A stretch of 64,000 bases of DNA from Datnioides undecimradiatus (GCA_008933995.1 WARS01000036.1:21798285-21862284), one strand, 5' to 3'; shown: positions 35,320 through 46,891, counted from the first letter of the stretch. Notes: generated from the letters alone by a model not told the origin. Program-made: numbers and translations.

Positions 35320-36508
35320 GGAAGCAATGCTGGCGATGGGAGTAATAGAAAGTCCCCAAAGTGCCTGCTGTAGCCCCCGTGTTCTGGTGTGGTCAAAGAA
35401 GGATGGGTCTATGCGGTTCTGTGTGGTTCTGCTCGTATTTTCACGACACTGGATTTAACCAAGGGCTACTGGCAGATTCCCTTGTCTCCAGACTCAAAAA
35501 CAGCATTCTCCACTCCATACTGTTTGTACCAATTTGTCACACTTCCGTTCTGATTGTTCAGGGCCCCAGCCGCTAGCGCCTCATGGATCGGGTGCGCTCT
35601 GGCCTGCATGCTATGCTGCTGCCTACTTGATGTAACAACTGGGCGGAGCATGTGCGGCAGGTGGCTGCTGTGCTCGAGTCTCTGAGCAATGGGCATCCTG
35701 ACGGAAATCAAAAGTGTACAGTTGGAGCAGTTCGGTATCTGGGTCTTTCATGAGCAGAATATAGTCCGTGGAGTGGATAAACTGGCCCGATCATAGCCTG
35801 TCCAAGGCCCAAGTCCAAAAAAGAGGTCAGGCGGTTTTTGGGTCTGGCCGGCTATTACCAGCAGTTTATCCTTGGTTTTGTTGATCTGGCCGGCCCATTG
35901 ACCGATCTGACCCGTAAATGTGCTTCAGATCATCTGGTGGGCAGTCGGCGCCCTGCAGTACTATCTCCTGGGACGCCCTTTCACCCTCTGTTCGGACCAT
36001 GCGCCCATCCAGTGGCTCGCAGAGATTCTGCTTGCCCGGATCACTCTGTGGTATCTGGCTCTGCAGCACAAGTTCCCCCAGTGGTCCTGGGCGGGTCTGG
36101 CGGATAGCTGTGGCTGACTTCCTGTCGTGTCCCCTCGGGGTTAGCTGGGCAGGGCGGCCGCCCGGCCTGAATCCCAGGCCGGTGGGGTATGTGGTTTGTG
36201 GGGTGTGTTGGCGTCAGCTGTGGGAGAGGGGCGGAGGTGGCTCATGGATGCAGGACCGGGCACAGGTGTTAGTGATCAATCTAAATTGCTTCCTCTGTCC
36301 TGCAGTAGCGGCTGGGTCTGATGATGAGAACTCGCTCCCAGGAGAGGAGGAGAGAGGTGTTATTGGCACAGTTGACGGCCGGGCGGCTCGCCAGGGAGAC
36401 GAGCATGTGTCGAAGCAACATATAGACCGGTGGCGAAATAAAAAGACACTTTTGGACCTCACCCTGCCTGCTTCGTGTGTGTGTAGCTGGAGAACCCACT
36501 GCTACACA
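35314..36508 (+). mobile_element. Ty3/gypsy LTR retrotransposon, decayed, copy 2
   Basis: Starts inside pol with ATTGGAAGCAATGCTGGCGA, the same sequence found at 350-369 of copy 1. The RT pieces LTKGYWQIP, LYQFVTLPF and the segment RRFLGLAGYYQQFILGF (RT thumb, about 35826) follow, then a piece of RNase H and an LTR-like end (36190-36508, TGTGG...CTACACA, AATAAA at 36437). The palm YLDD region is deleted. Its deletions differ from those of copy 1, so the two decayed independently. Confidence 0.82.
36190..36508 (+). repeat. Probable 3' LTR of gypsy copy 2
   Basis: Starts TG and ends CA as LTRs do, contains AATAAA near 36437 and matches 1586-1893. No 5' partner is in the window. Confidence 0.55.
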
Positions 36509-36509
36509 G

Positions 36510-37600
36510 TGATTTTAACCGGTCTGTTATGTTTAAAGAAAAGTTGTCTGCATTGTTTGTACAAGTGTTATCGTAAAAGGTTGGTTTAAGAGAGTCCAGT
36601 GCTTTCAGTTCACACCTTCATTGTTAGTCTTAGGCATATCCAGTATCTCCCAGGTACTGATATCTGTAGCAACGTTTGTGAAAACTGTTGATTTCGAGTT
36701 GGTTATTGGTCCCTGATACCAGGGTGGTGCCCCGTAATTATTAATTCTGATCACTAATAATATTCTTTCGATAATAATATTCTTGCTAATAGCAAACACT
36801 AATAAAAGCCAACAAGGGAGTTACAAGAAGAGACTGACCTTTAGGATGCTATAGAAACGCGCCGGGTGAGCCCGGCCCAGCAGTGAGTGTGGCTGCAGAC
36901 TATCTGTGTCTAGAGAGAGAGGAGTGAAGGTGTGGGGAGCTCAGTGTTAAGATCATTGATGGAGTGAAGATAATGGTATAATGATAGAGAAAGTCATCAA
37001 GGAGATGGACAACACACAGGAGTTTGTTAGTGTATGTCAGGATAGAACAGCGGAGGTGGAGCAAAAGGACCTTAAAGATGCTGGTAATGTCTGTCTTTGT
37101 CAACCAGACCTGGCCTGCAAGCTTGCTGATGGAGATGTGGTGATTTACTGTATCATACTTCATGGAAAAGTCTGATCAGGGAACAAAACTATTGATGGTT
37201 GAGATAAATCCTAAATGCTGTGAGTAAAAAAATACGATATGTGCAAAGTGTGATTGTCATTTATAAACTAAGTTATAAAACTCCTTTGTGTGAATTTTGG
37301 ATTTTTGCCTGGACAATAAATGTTTTGTAGGTTTTCGACAACCTGCCACTTCAGCTTTGTCAAAAGTTCTACCTCAAAATAATAACTAATACCACAGTCC
37401 ATACAGTAACAACCACAACACACATTGTCTTTCTTTGCCAGTTTATTTAGAGCACAATGGAAGACACAACAGCTGAAAAGAACAAATATTATTATACTAT
37501 TTATAAAGTGTGTTAATTTAAACCATTTTCAAAAATCACAGTTCTGCATGAAAGATTTCAAGAAGAGTTGACTGTACATCAGTAATCGGGTATTAATATC
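36510..37600. other. Intergenic, no gene recognised
   Basis: Unrecognised sequence. 37440-37600 is the 3' flank of OR-psi5 and resembles 30440-30500 (AGCACAATGGAAGACA wording). No reading frame is supported. Confidence 0.45.
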
Positions 37601-37604
37601 AAAT

Positions 37605-38518
37605 GAGTTTATTTGAACACAACAACCTTTCGGAGTGTTTAGAGATTTCTTTCATTTGGCCATTATATGAAATGGCGGGATTAAACAAAGGATGATACAA
37701 AAATTATTTTAACATCTTATCAAGCGTGCAGTTTTAGGAAATTTGATTCCACCGAGCTATACTGACATCATATGCGCACTCAAAGAATGCCCAATTCAAA
37801 ACCAGCAGGTGGGGTAAACAGGTCTCTGCAGCTTTTTCCTGACTTTCTTTACTACTTACGATCGGTTAATGAGTATCTTGGTGTATAAAAACAATAAATA
37901 GCATCGAATTATGGGGTCTACTAAAACAAGCACATATATAGTAATTACTCTCGATTTTACACATTGAAGTTAACACCAAGTGCATTGTACAAATATTGCT
38001 TTTTTAAAGTGAAGCTACAGTTTGATTTCACTACACTCAGGAATTGCAGGGACTGCAATATGACAACAGGCACCGAGCCAGGCTAAGACCAGGAAAATAC
38101 TCACTGTGTTCTCCTCATGTGATGGTTTGGATATTGCGGGGTTTACATATAGACACATACCTGTCGCAGGCCATGGCAGCAAGCAGTAAGAACTCTGAAC
38201 TGCCTATAAGGTAAAAAAAAAACTGAAAAAGAGACAGGCTGAATATGATATGATCTGTTTTTCAGATAAAGAGTCAATCAGGAGCTTTGGGTAGATCACA
38301 GTGCTGTAAAGAACAGAGTTGATCAACAGAGCTGCAATGAAAATGTACATGGGCTCATGGAGGTTTTTGTGTGTCCAGATAAGGTACACAATAGTAGAAT
38401 TACTGCAGATGATTAGAATATATACCGTGAACATGATCACAAAATAAAGAAATCTGTATTTGTGAACTTCCACATACCCATCAAGAGTTATATATGTGAC
38501 ATTTGATTCAGCATCCAT
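37605..38518 (-). pseudogene. Odorant receptor pseudogene (OR-psi5), indel-rich
   Basis: Near-identical copy of OR-psi4. The N-terminal 100 codons are clean (MDAESNVTYITL through PMYIF and SEKQIISYSACLF). A short A-run disruption after TM3 (about 38210-38220) then breaks the frame, and from there to the C-terminal region near 37620 there are many single-base changes. The DRY region, TM4, the loop cysteines, the TM6 TCLPHL region and the TM7 region are all recognisable but scattered over frames. The contrast between the clean first third and the ragged remainder is odd. Confidence 0.82.
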
Positions 38519-38810
38519 GAAGACCTGCAAACTAACCATTAGATAACATTGGATTGTTTAACTCATCATCTGTTAACATTGTCTAAAACTATAGGTGCAA
38601 CAATAAAACAGGCTGATTGCATAACTTCAGTACATTGATGATAATTCATAAAGGAAATCTTACAATAACAATTACACCAATATCTGACCTGTACTGGAGC
38701 ATCTTACTCACTGAGTGGTCTCTGACCTTGAAATGCACTATCAGTGTGTGTTCATTTCCAAAAAACAGTAAATAGACTATGAGACTCCGTGGAAAGTTTT
38801 TATTGTATTG

Positions 38811-38837
38811 CTTCACCCTCCAAGGATCTCATTAAAC
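38811..38837 (-). promoter_or_regulatory. Shared OR upstream block (for OR-psi5)
   Basis: Sense strand: TTTAATGAGATCCTTGGAGG then GTGAAGC, one mismatch from the commonest form. At 293 bp upstream it has the widest spacing in the set. Confidence 0.5.
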
Positions 38838-38849
38838 TTTTCAAAAAAA

Positions 38850-39815
38850 TAGATCCTGATGAACAACTTCATGAAACTCTGGAGGCCTGAAGTCAGCAAT
38901 GTTTGACCTCTTACTAGTGCCCACTTACGCAACCTTTGTTACAATGATCTGCCATGGTCCGTTTGGTTTCTGGTGAGAGTTGAGGCATATACAGAACAGT
39001 TTTTCCAGAATGGTGGTGATATCTATCTGGTCACACCCTAAAGGCGTTCATGTCTGAACCTTTGATCATCTTGGCATGTAGGCTAAATCCATGTTACAGA
39101 TTTAACCTTTGCTGTGTATGCGCCTATCTTCCTCACAACTCTGACATTTTAGAGCCACTGTGCTTGGAAACTCTGCAGAGCTTGTTTTAGTTTTCAGCCG
39201 TAGTATTTTCTGTAACTAAACATAGAGATCTATGCTACCATTGTTTTCTTGTCTACCATGGACCTGTTAACACACCTTCACCTTCCAACAGACCTACTGG
39301 ATGTGTATCTACCACCAGGATGTCACCCATGTCCACTGCTAGATCTTGGTGTCATATCACTGCAGTTGAATAAATCATTGCATCTCCACAGTAAAATTAG
39401 AGCTATGGGGCACTGAATTTGGTGAGTTTTTTATAGAACCTACAACTGGTTAGCTCAGGTAGCTATGCAGCTAACTGGCTGATCCTGCCTGGACCAAACT
39501 AAACATCAGGGTTTTGGACATACAGGTCTCCTTAAATGAAATCATAGAGAGAGGCCATGTGGGAAGGTTCAGACTCCTACGATTAAAGGCTGAATCTGGG
39601 GCACATCCAGGTGCCATGAGTCTTTGGGATCCACAGAGGCTCCACAGAGTGGCCTATCTGTCTCAAGGAGCAATCTGTGTTCTTAGCCCAGACAGTTTTT
39701 AAAGAAATGACAGTATAATGAAAAATAAAGCAGGTCACAGGACCCAGTGAACAAGGTCTGAAACACTGTCCCCAGAGTTTCAAAAAGTTGTTTACAGCTT
39801 CATCTCTGTTGGTGG
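38850..39815. other. Intergenic between divergent ORs, no gene recognised
   Basis: Sequence between the minus-strand OR-psi5 and the plus-strand OR-C, so it is the head-to-head spacer of the cluster. No reading frame is supported. Confidence 0.45.
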
Positions 39816-39818
39816 AAA

Positions 39819-39846
39819 GTTTAATAAGATCCATGGAGGATGAAGC
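39819..39846 (+). promoter_or_regulatory. Shared OR upstream block (for OR-C)
   Basis: Reads TTTAATAAGATCCATGGAGG then ATGAAGC, with ACAATAAGAAC as the AT-rich box. It lies 203 bp upstream of the start and on the opposite strand from the blocks at 2-19 kb, so it follows gene orientation. Confidence 0.58.
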
Positions 39847-40048
39847 AACACAATAAGAACATTTCACAGGCTCAAACTCAGCTAACTTCTCAGAGTTTTG
39901 CAGATGAGCACTTCCTGAATGAATAAGGGAACCCAACACATCGGTCACGTTATCGCAATCATCAAAGTGAGACCTACTTTCTTTCTTTTTTTTCATATTC
40001 CTGTGAAACTACCTGCCTTTATTGATCAATATTTATTTGACTTTCTTA

Positions 40049-40984
40049 ATGGATAAAGACTTAAATGTAACATATATAACTCTTGGTGGGCACGTGGAAG
40101 TTCATGAATACAGATACCTCTATTTTTTTGTCATTTTTATTGCTTATATTCTGATAATCTGTGGTAATTTTACTATTGTGCATCTTATTGTGATTCACCA
40201 AAACCTCCATGAGCCCATGTACATTTTCATTGCAGCTCTGTTGATCAATTCTGTTCTTTTCAGCACTGCTATCTATCCAAAGCTCCTGATCGACTTTCTC
40301 TCAGAGAAACAGATCATATCATATTCAGCCTGTCTCTTTCAGTACTTTATGTTTTACACTTTAGGAGGTTCAGAGTTCTTACTGTTGGCAGCCATGGCCT
40401 ATGACAGATATGTCTCTATATGCAAACCTCTGCAATATGCAACCATTATGAGAAAAACAACCATCAGTATCTTTCTGGCTTTAGCTTGGCTCGTGCCTGC
40501 TTGTCAGCTTGTGGCCTCAGCAACAATGAGCGTTAATAAAAAGCTCTGCAGCTTCACTTTGAAAGTCATTTTTTGCAATAACTCAATTTACAAACTTCAT
40601 TGTGTGAGTTCAAGAGAAATATCTATATATGGTGTGTTTATGTTGCTAAATGTTGTACTTTTCCCAATGCTCTATATAGTTTTCACCTACGCAAAAATAT
40701 TTAAAATAACGTATCGAAGCTGTAGAGAAGTCAGGAGAAAAGCTGCAGGGACCTGTTTACCACATCTGCTGGTTTTGATTAACTTTTCCTTGTTGTGCAC
40801 ATATGATGTGATTATAGTTAGACTGGAGTCTGATATTCCAAAGATTGCACGTTTAATTATGACTTTACAACTGGTTTTGTATCATCCTCTCTTTAACCCA
40901 ATTATATATGGACTGAAAATGAAAGAAATCTCCAAACACCTCAAGAAGCTGTTGAGTCGAGACAAAATGATCCAGCATCAGTGA
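40049..40984 (+). CDS. Odorant receptor, intact (OR-C)
   Basis: Complete intronless OR of 311 residues from the ATG at 40049 (MDKDLNVTYITLGG). An in-frame ATG nine codons upstream at 40022 is likely unused. It has an NVT glycosylation site, GN in TM1, PMYIF, the TM3 cysteine, MAYDRYVSICKPLQY, the loop cysteines (KLCSF, IFCNN, LHCVSS), KAAGTCLPHLLVL in TM6 and NPIIYGLK in TM7. The C-terminal tail is basic with DKMIQHQ at the end, a few residues longer than OR-A. It is the only plus-strand receptor with a full frame. Odorant unknown. Confidence 0.93.
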   Translation: MDKDLNVTYITLGGHVEVHEYRYLYFFVIFIAYILIICGNFTIVHLIVIHQNLHEPMYIFIAALLINSVLFSTAIYPKLLIDFLSEKQIISYSACLFQYFMFYTLGGSEFLLLAAMAYDRYVSICKPLQYATIMRKTTISIFLALAWLVPACQLVASATMSVNKKLCSFTLKVIFCNNSIYKLHCVSSREISIYGVFMLLNVVLFPMLYIVFTYAKIFKITYRSCREVRRKAAGTCLPHLLVLINFSLLCTYDVIIVRLESDIPKIARLIMTLQLVLYHPLFNPIIYGLKMKEISKHLKKLLSRDKMIQHQ

Positions 40985-42495
40985 TGACTTCTGTAAAGAC
41001 AATGCACAGATGGGACTGTAAAAGCACCTGTATCATGACTGAACTGTAGAGTCCATCAGTCTCAACAGAATCAACCCTAATCTACTGTCAGGGTCAAAGC
41101 CTCAGGACTCAGTACTTCTGTTAACTAATTTCTGAAATCACAGAAATTTATCATAAAGGAAACACTGATTTTACTGAACTCCATTTGTTTTTATTTTGTC
41201 ATTGTTAACTGCTTTGTTTTGATGCCTGTCCTGTTTTTATTCTGAATTTTATTCCTTTACTGTGCAGTTTTATCTCTTCCTCACCATTTTAATAATATGG
41301 GATAAATGATTTGAAAGCATCATGGTGTGATTCAGTGATTAAAATCTTATAATGCAAACAGTCATCACTGTAACTTCTGGTACACTCAGTCTGAACCTCA
41401 CTGTATAAGCACGAACATGTTATTTATGCATCCAGCATTCAACAATGACATAACTTTCAGAGTAAAATTGATACTGTGTTAAAAATAGATATATTTCATG
41501 TTTTTAACCAATTGTTTGGTTATTTTAGGAGGATAGTAACAGTTTTTGATTCTTGATGTTGCTCAATACACAATCTAAACTCAATGTCTTCAGTCTCATC
41601 ACATGACCTGGATGTGGTCCAAACTAAATGTCAGGCGCAGATGGACGCACCTGAGCCTGTCTGGTTTGTTGTCAGAGGAGTTAAAGAGCTAAGCTGAAGT
41701 TGTCATAACACAACATTTATTCAACCAGAGCAATGATTCCAATTCTCTCTTTCAACACTTTGCTGGAAATGGTTGATGTGATCATGTGTGTAAGAGTGGC
41801 AAAAGGAAGCAGTCATGTTGGTTTATCTGCAGCAACATATCTGCATCGGTGAATTTATTGATAAGACTCAGGAAATGAAAGTTTGCAGAAACAGGACCTG
41901 AAGTCAGAGAGTTTGGTGTTTATTGCTGAGGCTACGGTACAGGCTTTGAAAATAGGACTTCATGTCCTATGGACTTCATGATCTGACAGGGAGACAGGAA
42001 ATGAAGTGATGTGTGTATAAATGGTGACTGGCTGATGAGGGAATAAGATTAATGTGAGCAGGTGGGAGGGGATGTTACACTAGAGCTACAGCTAGAGGAT
42101 AGGTCAGGGGAGTTGAGATTAGAGAAAGGGATGTGGGACATTTAGCAGTTGACTCAAAGGGTTCCCAGAGGATCTGATTAGAAAAAATGCACCAAGATGT
42201 CTGCATGATCCATGGAACCACATCGCCCCTAGCACTGTCACCTGCAGCTCATCTAAAGCATCAGTATTATACAGGAAGAGCTTCCACTGCAGAGGAGCAA
42301 CCTCTGAAGAACCATCATGCCAGAAGCAAGAATCAAAAGCTAGTGATACAATTAACAACAAACTGAGTCTGTCAGAGACACAAACACTTCTAGTGGAGGG
42401 ACACCGACGGGATGCAGTTGTCCTGTTTCCTGCTGATCGACACTGGACCAGTTTAACATTAACATTCAGAATATTCAGCAGAATATGAGAATATA
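40985..42495. other. Intergenic, no gene recognised
   Basis: AT-rich 3' flank of OR-C and unrecognised spacer. The minus-strand frame at 42119-42502 has no recognisable domain. Confidence 0.45.
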
Positions 42496-42496
42496 G

Positions 42497-42620
42497 ACTC
42501 AATTCAATTCAATTCAATTTTATTTATTCACAACCAAAGTCATCTCAGGGCACTTTACAAACAGAGCAGGTCTAGACCACACTCATTACTATTAATTACA
42601 CCCAACAGTTCCACCATGAG
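42497..42620 (-). repeat. LINE 3' tail / SINE-like fragment, copy 2
   Basis: Same sequence as 29783-29965 in the same orientation: (ATTGA)n tail, AATAAA and GATGACTTTGGTTGTG wording on the minus strand. It ends about 25 bp short of the shared OR upstream block of the next receptor. Confidence 0.6.
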
Positions 42621-42644
42621 CCATTTGTCTCTTTTGGTGAAGGG

Positions 42645-42670
42645 ATTAATGAGCTCCATGGAGGATCAAT
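42645..42670 (+). promoter_or_regulatory. Shared OR upstream block (for OR-psi6)
   Basis: Reads ATTAATGAGCTCCATGGAGG then ATCAATAAACCTGATTAAAAC. It lies 165 bp upstream of the start. A LINE-tail insertion begins just beyond it. Confidence 0.52.
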
Positions 42671-42834
42671 AAACCTGATTAAAACACTGAACACACTCAG
42701 ACTGTGCACTTCCTGAACATTAGGGGTGTACATGTCAGTGTCAGGTAACATGTAGGTAGATGATGAATCCATCTTCAAACTGACATGTTTGTAACATTAT
42801 CTGCCTGATTGCCTGTTAATGTTTGACGCTCTCA

Positions 42835-43274
42835 ATGGATGAGCAGTTAAATGTCACATATATAACTCTCAGTGGGTATGTAGAGGTGGAAAAATACAGA
42901 TATGTTTACTTCGTGTTTATATTTGCAATATATATTCTGATAATCTGCTGTAATTCCACTATTGTATGTCTCATCGTGATTCACCAAAACCTCCATGAGC
43001 CCATGTACATCTTCAGTGCTGCTCTGTTGATCAACTCTGTTCTTTACAGCTCTGCTATCTACCCAAAGCTCCTGATGTTTCTATATGCAAACCTCTGCAA
43101 TATGCAACCATCATGAGAAAAACAACCATCAGTATTTTCCTGGCTTTGGCCTGGCTTTGGCCTGGCTCGTTCCTGCTTGTCAGGTGGTTGGAGCAGCTGC
43201 TTGGAGTGCAAAGATCAAACTCTGTAACTTTACTCTGAGGGGAATCTTTTGCAACAATTCAGTGTACAAACTTC
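42835..43274 (+). repeat. Inverted-repeat arm 1 (440 bp)
   Basis: By eye, 439 of 440 bases match the reverse complement of 45550-45989. It begins exactly at the pseudogene's ATG and ends at AAACTTC. Confidence 0.85.
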
Positions 43275-43500
43275 GTTGTGTGAGTTCAAGAGCTCTGTCT
43301 GCGTACAGTGTGATCATTTTGCTCAATATTGCCTTTGTTCCGATGCTCTACACTTTTCACGTACACAAACATTCTCATCGTGACCTATCGAAGTTGCAGA
43401 GAAGTCAGGAGAAAAGCTGCACAGACCTGTTTACCACATCTGATCGTTTTAATCAACTTTTCATTGTTGTGCACATGCATGCAAACATTCTGTTTTATTA
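42835..43500 (+). pseudogene. Odorant receptor pseudogene (OR-psi6) with a TM3 deletion
   Basis: Starts MDEQLNVTYITLSGYVEV and is clean through TM2 (PMYIF, AIYPKLL). About 121 bp are then missing relative to OR-C, removing TM3 and the DRY triplet. The join after CTCCTGAT shifts the frame, so the first frame ends at MFLYANLCNMQPS. The rest (TM4, LCNFTLRGIFCNNS, TM5) reads in the next frame to about 43370, then shifts again before the TM6 region. A 12-bp tandem duplication (GCTTTGGCCTGG) lies in TM4. TM7 is not seen. Its first 440 bp are repeated inverted at 45550-45989. Confidence 0.88.
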
Positions 43501-43639
43501 ACAAATAAGGTCCAATAATATCTTCTGAATATTGTGTTGTGGAGATGTGATTGGTCCTTGAAAAGTATTTTTAATGATTTTAATGCTTTTATAATTAAGG
43601 CAGAACAAAGATCATTATCAGCTTCAACTGACAAGGCCG

Positions 43640-44195
43640 ATCGGTGAACCCAACAGCACGACTCAAAAACAGGATCTTAAATATAGCAAGAGTTTATTAA
43701 CACAAAATCACTCAAACGAGGAAAAACAATCTGACAATAAAAACTCTGACGTGGAAAATACTAGAAACCAAAATCCGCTCTGTAGAGGGAAAAATACTAC
43801 TAACAAAAAATCACTCTTTCAAGGAAAATAGATTCTTAATGAGTAAACAAAGTAACAAAGAAATTCTAGAAGCTAGCAATACATAAATTACCAAAACAAG
43901 CCAGATCAAAGAGCAAGAACAAGGACATGGATGCTAGTGGCCGGACGAAAACTGACACAACGAACTGGCACAAGACTGCGGAAGACACAGACTCTTATAC
44001 AAGCCAGGATTAGGAGAACAGGTGGAAACAATCAGGGCGGGGAAGACAATCAGACCAGTGGGAAACACGAGGGGAAGGGCAAGCCACCTGAAACGAGAGG
44101 GAAGTTAATATTTTCAAAATAAAACAGGAAGGCACGAGACAACACATATACACAAAAAGGAACTAAACATGACCAGCTTTACTTATCCATGACAT
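43640..44195 (-). repeat. Fish dispersed repeat, family R1, copy 2
   Basis: The reverse complement contains CGTTTCAGGTGGCTTGCCC, CTGATTGTCTTCCCCGCCC and TTTCCACCTGTTC, matching the order seen at 20340-20530. The left part is rich in short AAT/CTC motifs and has no coding frame. Confidence 0.55.
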
Positions 44196-44199
44196 CAAC

Positions 44200-45545
44200 A
44201 ATGTAATGACTCGAAAGTTTAATAAAATAAAATTATCACGCACACGGTTGATTCGTCTTTACCTTTGTATCAATGATGTTCATTATGATCACAGAGCATC
44301 ACACTCATTTTGGTTCTTCTGTAGCAACATCTCTGGTGGTGCCTTGAAGGAACAGAACGTGAGGTTTGTTTCCACCTTTCGGAGGTTGTAGTGGACCAGC
44401 AGGAAGTTCTTCTTTGGAGAGCAAATCCTCATCAAACCTGGTCCCACAACTCTTCCCCTGAATCTCATGGTAATACTCATGGTTTCTGATGGTCCTTCAA
44501 CTCTGCAAACTGATGTTAATCCATGTGTGCTGTCTCTGAATCTTGTCTTTGGGCTGAGCCACCTTTGTCGTTTTTGTTTCTACTTCCAGCTCAATGACCA
44601 GTGTCACGACTTTGAACAGAATCTAAACATTTATTCAGTTGCCTGCTCTGCTTTCTTGGTCATAAACATCTCATTTCCACTCTGTCACTGCCAGATTGTA
44701 TAGTTTGCTTTCGTACAGCTCTCTGCCCTTGTTGGATGAGCTTATCAGATCATATTATCTGCCATTTGACTGACGTGAACCTGAACTTTAACCTTGTTCA
44801 TGCTTGCGTTTGCACGTCAATTCTAGAGTGATTTGATTTAAGAATAAGGAGGTTTTAATGTTTAGAGGTACCATAGACCCACACAAGTGCTTTCAGTAAC
44901 TCATTAGGACTTTAATCAGGTGGAAGGTTGTGTGAAGCTATACAGCGACTCATGTTGTCACCAAAGGGTAGCAAAAATCTGGAGCTTATTCATCTGCCAG
45001 AAAAAAATTAAAAAGATAAAATTCAAGATATTTTAGTTGTAAATGTTTTAGTTGTAAATGTTTTTGTTTTTGTTTTCAAACAACAGTTATGATGAGTTGG
45101 TTTGGGATTGCCCATTGTTAAGACCCGGGTATGGATGGTTCAGAGGACTGGTTTTAAATTGCCCCCAATACGCGATAACATCAGAATCAAAATATATTTG
45201 TGCTGCTGTCAGTGACTGCAGTGTTTGAACAGCAGGTATTTTTAGGTCATCTAACTGACATTCAACACCTCACAGCTTCTATATTTGCAGTTTGGATGAC
45301 TTAGTGGCATCTAGTGGTGAGGCTGCAGATTGCAATGCATGGTCACCACAAAAAACAAGTTTCTCTGAAGAACCAGTGTTTGGTTTGTTCATTATGGTCT
45401 CCTGCAGAAACATGGTGATGCAACCTCGTCACATCCCTCCAGCAGAGTTACCAGAAGCTACTGAACAGCCAGTTTAACATCATGTGACTGCTGCACAATG
45501 CTGCTTTTAAAAGTCGTCACAATGAAGTTTTGATGAATCGTTATT
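44200..45545. other. Intergenic with one small dispersed repeat
   Basis: No gene recognised. About 45290-45470 reads GTGGCATCTAGTGGTGAGGC followed by TGCAGATTGCAA, a common fish interspersed motif. Confidence 0.4.
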
Positions 45546-45989
45546 TGTTGAAGTTTGTACACTGAATTGTTGCAAAAGATTCCCCTCAGCGTAAAGTTAC
45601 AGAGTTTGATCTTTGCACTCCAAGCAGCTGCTCCAACCACCTGACAAGCAGGAACGAGCCAGGCCAAAGCCAGGCCAAAGCCAGGAAAATACTGATGGTT
45701 GTTTTTCTCATGATGGTTGCATATTGCAGAGGTTTGCATATAGAAACATCAGGAGCTTTGGGTAGATAGCAGAGCTGTAAAGAACAGAGTTGATCAACAG
45801 AGCAGCACTGAAGATGTACATGGGCTCATGGAGGTTTTGGTGAATCACGATGAGACATACAATAGTGGAATTACAGCAGATTATCAGAATATATATTGCA
45901 AATATAAACACGAAGTAAACATATCTGTATTTTTCCACCTCTACATACCCACTGAGAGTTATATATGTGACATTTAACTGCTCATCCAT
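45545..45989 (-). pseudogene. Odorant receptor pseudogene (OR-psi7), inverted copy of OR-psi6
   Basis: Begins MDEQLNVTYITLSGYVEV and shares with OR-psi6 the same TM3 deletion, the same frameshifted ending MFLYANLCNMQPS and the same 12-bp TM4 duplication. It stops being OR sequence right after GIFCNNSVYKL, so TM5-TM7 are absent. Shared lesions mean that one is a copy of the other, or that the two have been homogenised. Confidence 0.88.
45550..45989 (-). repeat. Inverted-repeat arm 2 (440 bp)
   Basis: Partner of 42835-43274. The single difference seen is in the codon before LRGIFCNN (ACT against ACG, silent in the ancestral frame). The arms are separated by 2275 bp. Confidence 0.85.
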
Positions 45990-46201
45990 TAACGAAATAA
46001 GCATTAACAGATTAAACAGATAATCTTTCAGACATACGCAGATACAATTGAGTAGAGAAATCTCAGTTTGAGGTTAGATTCAACATCAGAATCAGTGTTT
46101 ATTCAGTCACAGTTACCTGACGCTGACATGCGGTCAGACTTAGCACTCTCTGAACTTTAGAGGTGAACACAGTCTAATTTGTTCGGTGTTTTTATCAGAT
46201 C

Positions 46202-46229
46202 GCTTCACCCTCCATGGATCTCATTAAAC
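46202..46229 (-). promoter_or_regulatory. Shared OR upstream block (for OR-psi7)
   Basis: Sense strand: TTTAATGAGATCCATGGAGG then GTGAAGC and CTGATAAAAAC, the consensus form. It differs from the block of OR-psi6, so the 440-bp identity does not extend into the promoter. Confidence 0.58.
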
Positions 46230-46890
46230 TCTTCACAACCAGAAAAATAACGTGACCAACTTTGTCAAACTCTGAAAAGTTTGTCCTGTTTGATTGAGAC
46301 ACATGACCCGCCCAGTGTTTCCTCTGTCCCATTGATCTTCACTGCTTCATCATGATGACGTCATTGAAATACTGATGGAAATGTGAATCAGTTTATTTCT
46401 TCCACCCTTTGGTCACTTTGTGCTGTTTTGTTGGATGATGGGGGAATGTCATAGTTTCATCCAACACAAGCAACCTTACCGGTACAGCAGACCCTTAAAA
46501 AACACTTGTGCTCCTATTTCAGAAACATCAATAATACTGCAACACTTCTCCTTGATTCAGAGTAGAAACCTTGTGCAGCTGCTCCAGCACTGCTGCCATG
46601 ATTGGATCTCTCCCTGGAGGTTCCAATCTAAAAGCACATAAAACATAATCTGTGATGTAGTCTGGACCTCTACTGTGTCATAGCAGAGACTCTTCAAGTT
46701 CAAGTTCCGAGGAGACAAAAAACAGAAAATGAATAATAATACAGCTAATTGTGAGAATATCATTTGCATTGAACACAAAACATGTCTCTAAACAAAGAAG
46801 AAGACAATGTCACATTGGATTCATTTTCAGCATGATGAAATATTGTGCAACAGCATGATCGATCAGCGTAAAGAGGTCACCTGTGGACAC
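46230..46890. other. Intergenic, no gene recognised
   Basis: Spacer between head-to-head OR-psi7 and OR-psi8. No supportable frame. Confidence 0.45.
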
Positions 46891-46891
46891 T

